Assembly: GCF_018373335.1 (NCBI RefSeq)
Contig: NZ_JAHAHH010000026.1
Location: forward strand, 1 to 15,315
DNA length: 15,315 nt
Reading direction: 5' to 3'
Source: Negativicoccus succinicivorans
GTDB taxonomy: Bacteria; Bacillota; Negativicutes; Veillonellales; Negativicoccaceae
A program made the position numbers and the translations under genes. The notes under the pieces are model-generated. The model was not told where the DNA came from. It ran no database searches and was given only the letters and a program-made list of their open reading frames with translations. Of this stretch, positions 12,919-15,315 are shown in pieces (position 1 is the stretch's first letter; each line of letters begins with the position of its first letter).

Positions 12919-13372
12919 GGATCGCGCCTATGATCAGGCGCTGACATATCTTTCGAAGCGCAGTTATTCCGCATTGGAGATCCGTCGTAAACTCACGGCG
13001 AAAGGGTACACGGATGAAGAAAAAGACGCTGCGATCAAGCGTTTGCAGGACAATCGTTTCATTGATGACGAGGCGTTGGCAAAACGTGTGTATCGTCGCT
13101 TTGTAGAGGAAGGCGTTTACGGCAACAGTTATATCGCTTACAAAATGAAAGAGCACGGACTGGAGATGCCGGAACGGCTGAGCGTAGAGGAAGAAAACGA
13201 ACGAGCCCTTGCTCTTGTGCTTTCGAAATTAACCAAAAACGGGCCGGTATTGCGTCGTAAAGTCGGCTCCTATCTTGCCAATCGCGGTTACGGACAAAGC
13301 ACTTTTTACGCGGTTTTGGAAGAACTCGCCGCACGGGATTTATTGCTCTCCGAGCGTTCGAAATACGATTGA
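12908..13372 (+). CDS. recX: Regulatory protein RecX
   Basis: Small modulator that binds RecA filaments and limits RecA activity. The 154 residues are made of three-helix repeats, as in the family: ALTYLSKRSYSALEIRRKL with KGYTDEEKDAAIKRLQDNRFIDDEALAKR (first two repeats), then a third repeat near LRRKVGSYLANRGYGQSTFYAVLEEL. RFIDDEALA is the typical RecX signature. ATG 12908 overlaps the end of recA by 11 bases, so production is probably coupled to RecA translation; the local ribosome binding site (GACGGAAG) is weak. It is the last recognised gene of the operon. Confidence 0.93.
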   Translation: MTNEDRAYDQALTYLSKRSYSALEIRRKLTAKGYTDEEKDAAIKRLQDNRFIDDEALAKRVYRRFVEEGVYGNSYIAYKMKEHGLEMPERLSVEEENERALALVLSKLTKNGPVLRRKVGSYLANRGYGQSTFYAVLEELAARDLLLSERSKYD

Positions 13373-13427
13373 TATTATCACGGTAAGACAAGCGCCTCTC
13401 CCACTGTTCGAGGCGAGGTGGTTGCCG

Positions 13428-13472
13428 ATGAATGGAATCGGTTTTTCATACGAAGCAGAAAAACCATCATAA
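13428..13472 (+). CDS. Possible 14-codon small ORF before the terminator
   Basis: ATG 13428 opens a frame MNGIGFSYEAEKPS ending in TAA at 13470-13472. GAGGTGG (13415-13421) is an excellent ribosome binding site 6 bases upstream. The peptide has no recognisable family or signal. The start codon lies in a CCGAT/ATCGG stem (13425-13429 with 13437-13441), and the coding part contains a second stem GGTTTTTC/GAAAAACC (13440-13447 with 13458-13465); the two stems share two bases and compete. The stop directly precedes the terminator. It could be a leader peptide, a tiny protein at the end of the recA operon, or chance. Low confidence. Confidence 0.3.
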   Translation: MNGIGFSYEAEKPS

Positions 13473-13504
13473 AAAAATGACTCCTTTTGCGGGAGTCATT
13501 TTTT
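13471..13504 (+). terminator. Intrinsic terminator of the SBP-rimO-pncC-recA-recX operon
   Basis: ATGACTCC (13477-13484) pairs with GGAGTCAT (13492-13499) around a 7-base loop, flanked by an A-run before and a T-run after (13499-13504). It begins directly after the stop of the small ORF. Confidence 0.92.
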
Positions 13505-13594
13505 GTAAATGTATTTATGAAAAATATTTTTTGCTACTCTTGTTGTTGTTTTTGGCGCTACGTAAAACATCCGAGTTAAAAAGCTTTTTGCCCA

Positions 13595-13619
13595 TGCCGG
13601 AGATATTTATAAGCCGGCA
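13595..13619. repeat. Inverted repeat just upstream of the rny -35 box, possible operator
   Basis: TGCCGG (13595-13600) and CCGGCA (13614-13619) are perfect inverted copies around a 13-base A+T-rich centre. The repeat ends six bases before the -35 hexamer, a typical place for an activator or repressor site. No T-run follows, so it is not a terminator. The binding protein is unknown. Confidence 0.4.
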
Positions 13620-13625
13620 CGTTAC

Positions 13626-13654
13626 TTGACAGTATTATTAAAAAAATCTACAAT
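13626..13654 (+). promoter_or_regulatory. Near-consensus sigma-A promoter of rny
   Basis: Perfect TTGACA (13626-13631), a 17-base A+T-rich spacer, and TACAAT (13649-13654), five of six matches to the -10 consensus. It is the best promoter in the window. The predicted start near 13661 gives a leader of about 80 bases to the rny ribosome binding site region. Confidence 0.9.
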
Positions 13655-13702
13655 AAATAAAGGCAATCTGTAAGAAATGAACATAAAAAAACCAAATAAT
13701 AT

Positions 13703-13726
13703 ATAGAAAATCAGTTGATTTTCTAT
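13703..13726 (+). promoter_or_regulatory. Perfect palindromic hairpin in the rny mRNA leader
   Basis: ATAGAAAATCA (13703-13713) and TGATTTTCTAT (13716-13726) are exact inverse complements around GT, so the RNA can form a stem of about 10 pairs with a small AGUU loop. It ends 6 bases before the purine-rich ribosome binding site (AGGGAGG, 13732-13738). No T-run follows, so it is not an intrinsic terminator. It may protect the mRNA or be a control site; the alternative is a palindromic DNA site. Confidence 0.6.
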
Positions 13727-13737
13727 GCGCAAGGGAG

Positions 13738-15282
13738 GTGGAGATCATAGTTGAGACTCTCATGATAGGACTTCTCTTGGCGATTATCGGCGTGGCATGC
13801 GGCTATTTTTTACGACGCAGTTTAGCGGAATCGAAAATCGGCAGTGCCGAGCAGGAAGCTTCTCGCATTGTCGCACAGGCGCGACGGGATGCGGACAGCA
13901 CGTACAAAGAGAGCGTCCTGCAGACAAAAGACGAAATGCATCGTCTGCGTACTGATTTTGAACAGGAAGAAAAAGAACGCCGCACAGATTTACAACGGTA
14001 TGAACGACGTTTACTGCAAAAAGAAGAAAATTTGGAGAAACGTGCGGACTCGCTGGAACATAAGGAAGAAGCGTTGCAGCGCCGTGATGCGAAAGTAAAA
14101 GAACGGCAAAGCGCGGCAGACAGCCTGTATGCGCAGCAGTTGCAAAAGTTGGAAGAAATCTCCGGCTTGACTACGGAACAGGCGAAAACGCTGTTGCTGG
14201 AGCAAACGGAGACGCAGATTAAGCATGATCAAGCGGTCTTGATTCGTGAGTTGCAAACGCAATTCCAAGCGGAAGCGGATAAAAACGCGCGCGAAGTGAT
14301 TTCGCTGGCGATTCAACGTAACGCCGCGGATCAGGTCGCCGAAACCACGATTTCGGTGGTGAGCTTGCCGAATGATGAAATGAAGGGTCGGATTATCGGT
14401 CGTGAAGGGCGCAACATTCGCGCGCTGGAGATGGCGACCGGTGTAGATTTAATCATTGATGATACTCCGGAAGCGGTGACGCTTTCCGGTTTCCATTCCA
14501 TACGACGGGAAGTCGCTCGTATCGCCTTGGAAAACTTGATTAAAGACGGCAGGATTCATCCGGCTCGTATTGAAGAAACCGTCGAAAAAGCCAAACGAGA
14601 AGTGGATAAAGCGATGCGTGAAGCCGGTGAACAGGCGACATTCGACGTCGGTATCCACGATTTACATCCCGAGCTGATTAAGATATTGGGACGATTGAAA
14701 TATCGTACCAGTTATGGTCAAAACGTTCTGCAGCACTCCGTAGAAGTGGCGATGTTAGCGGGCACGCTGGCCGCCGAGATCGGAGCCGATGTGGGCATGG
14801 CACGTCGTGCCGGCTTATTGCATGATATCGGCAAAGCGATCGATCAGGAAACGGAAGGCACGCATGTGGAATTGGGTGTAGAGATTGCCAAGAAGTACCA
14901 TGAACCGGACGTTGTGGTGAATGCGATCGGATCCCATCACGGCGATACGGAAGCGACCTATGTGGAAGCGGTTCTGGTAGCGGCAGCGGATGCGATTTCA
15001 GCTGCACGGCCGGGCGCTCGTCGCGAAACGCTGGAAAATTATTTGAAACGTCTCACGAAGTTGGAAGAAATCGCCAAATCGTTTGACGGTGTGGAAAGTT
15101 GCTTTGCAATTCAGGCCGGTCGCGAAATTCGTGTCATGGTCAAACCGGAAAAAGTAAACGAAGACGAAGCTACGTTGTTGGTACATAAAATTGCCACGCG
15201 TATCGAAAACGAACTCAAGTATCCGGGGCAGGTCAAAGTAGTCGTCATTCGGGAAACCAGGGCGACCGATTATGCCAAATAA
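13738..15282 (+). CDS. rny: Ribonuclease Y
   Basis: Membrane-anchored endoribonuclease that starts mRNA decay in Firmicutes. The longest frame, from GTG 13738, has 514 residues, the usual length. It shows an N-terminal membrane helix (IGLLLAIIGVACGYFLRR, about 10-27), a long charged coiled coil rich in Glu, Arg, Lys and Gln (about 30-205), a KH domain with GRIIGREGRNIRALE from Gly217, and an HD domain with His333, His362-Asp363 (LLHDIGKA) and Asp418 (AAADAIS). The start is uncertain: GGGAGG (13733-13738) overlaps the GTG, ATG 13762 (506 residues) is 23 bases from it, and only the rare codons ATC 13744 or ATA 13747 have normal spacing. It has its own promoter and terminator. Confidence 0.96.
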   Translation: MEIIVETLMIGLLLAIIGVACGYFLRRSLAESKIGSAEQEASRIVAQARRDADSTYKESVLQTKDEMHRLRTDFEQEEKERRTDLQRYERRLLQKEENLEKRADSLEHKEEALQRRDAKVKERQSAADSLYAQQLQKLEEISGLTTEQAKTLLLEQTETQIKHDQAVLIRELQTQFQAEADKNAREVISLAIQRNAADQVAETTISVVSLPNDEMKGRIIGREGRNIRALEMATGVDLIIDDTPEAVTLSGFHSIRREVARIALENLIKDGRIHPARIEETVEKAKREVDKAMREAGEQATFDVGIHDLHPELIKILGRLKYRTSYGQNVLQHSVEVAMLAGTLAAEIGADVGMARRAGLLHDIGKAIDQETEGTHVELGVEIAKKYHEPDVVVNAIGSHHGDTEATYVEAVLVAAADAISAARPGARRETLENYLKRLTKLEEIAKSFDGVESCFAIQAGREIRVMVKPEKVNEDEATLLVHKIATRIENELKYPGQVKVVVIRETRATDYAK

Positions 15283-15284
15283 AT

Positions 15285-15315
15285 AAAACCGTCGTCATAT
15301 TGACGACGGTTTTTA
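15285..15315 (+). terminator. Strong terminator after rny
   Basis: AAAACCGTCGTCA (15285-15297) pairs perfectly with TGACGACGGTTTT (15301-15313) around TAT, continuing into T at the window edge. Both arms are flanked by A and T runs, so it may work in either direction. Confidence 0.92.

Larger units (their letters stand above)
13373..13737 (+). other. 365-base recX-rny spacer with several regulatory-looking elements
   Basis: No recognised gene. In order it holds a CGCCTC/GAGGCG hairpin (13393-13415), a possible 14-codon ORF with a ribosome binding site (13428-13472), two overlapping small hairpins, an intrinsic terminator (about 13471-13504), a T-rich stretch, the palindrome AAAAAGCTTTTT (13578-13589), an inverted repeat TGCCGG/CCGGCA (13595-13619), a near-consensus promoter (13626-13654) and a palindromic leader hairpin (13703-13726). 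From 13500 on it is clearly more A+T-rich than the genes on either side. No tRNA and no riboswitch class that I recognise. Confidence 0.8.

Noticed and set aside
13432..13629. 65-codon ORF with a leucine-rich stretch in the recX-rny spacer
   Set aside because: It reads straight through the terminator hairpin and the inverted repeat, and its poly-Leu run comes from a T-rich, G-containing stretch; no ribosome binding site supports it.
1..15315. Mobile element, CRISPR, prophage or defence system
   Set aside because: No transposase, integrase, terminal repeats, spacer-repeat pattern, tRNA attachment site or defence domain was seen; the genes are conserved core genes in a familiar order.

Overview
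The window is 15.3 kb of compact, almost entirely plus-strand bacterial housekeeping DNA. The combination of alaS-ireB-ruvX-DUF1292, rimO-pncC-recA-recX-rny, Firmicutes-type RNase Y, an IreB protein and a ydaO-type (c-di-AMP) riboswitch points to Firmicutes. An apparently periplasmic solute-binding protein without a lipobox cysteine, together with roughly half G+C coding DNA, makes a diderm Negativicutes (Veillonellales/Selenomonadales-like) my best guess; this is inference from gene order and protein style, not a database result.

Layout. (1) Positions 1-932: the 3' part of hemL (tetrapyrrole synthesis), closed by a terminator. (2) 1042-1977: a membrane GT2 glycosyltransferase with its own extended -10 promoter. 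(3) About 1990-2769: a c-di-AMP (ydaO/yuaA) riboswitch directly in front of a secreted peptidoglycan hydrolase (PG-binding plus NlpC/P60), closed by a strong terminator. (4) 2823-4354: ATPase and permease of a ZnuBC/MntBC-type metal ABC importer, with no binding protein gene nearby. (5) 4406-5191: a Nit2/omega-amidase-like carbon-nitrogen hydrolase. (6) 5271-8889: an operon of alaS, ireB, ruvX and a DUF1292 gene, with a sigma-A promoter and a strong terminator. (7) 8987-13372: a tightly overlapping operon of an orphan solute-binding protein, rimO, pncC (CinA C-terminal domain), recA and recX. (8) 13373-13737: a 365-base spacer with a possible 14-codon ORF, nested hairpins, a terminator, an inverted repeat, a near-consensus promoter and a palindromic leader hairpin. 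(9) 13738-15282: rny (RNase Y) and its terminator at the window edge.

How they work together. The genes cover protein synthesis and modification (alaS, rimO), rRNA and mRNA processing (ruvX, rny), recombination and repair (recA, recX), NAD salvage (pncC), envelope building (glycosyltransferase, NlpC/P60), metal uptake and haem synthesis. Two elements suggest envelope-stress signalling: the c-di-AMP riboswitch on the wall hydrolase, and IreB, a substrate of PASTA-type Ser/Thr kinases. Neighbouring genes overlap by 1 to 35 bases, so translational coupling is likely.

I see no mobile element, CRISPR array, tRNA, rRNA or phage gene. The most interesting parts are regulatory: the very compact riboswitch expression platform, the recX-rny spacer with its leader hairpin, and an rny start region in which the strong ribosome binding site does not match any ordinary start codon.
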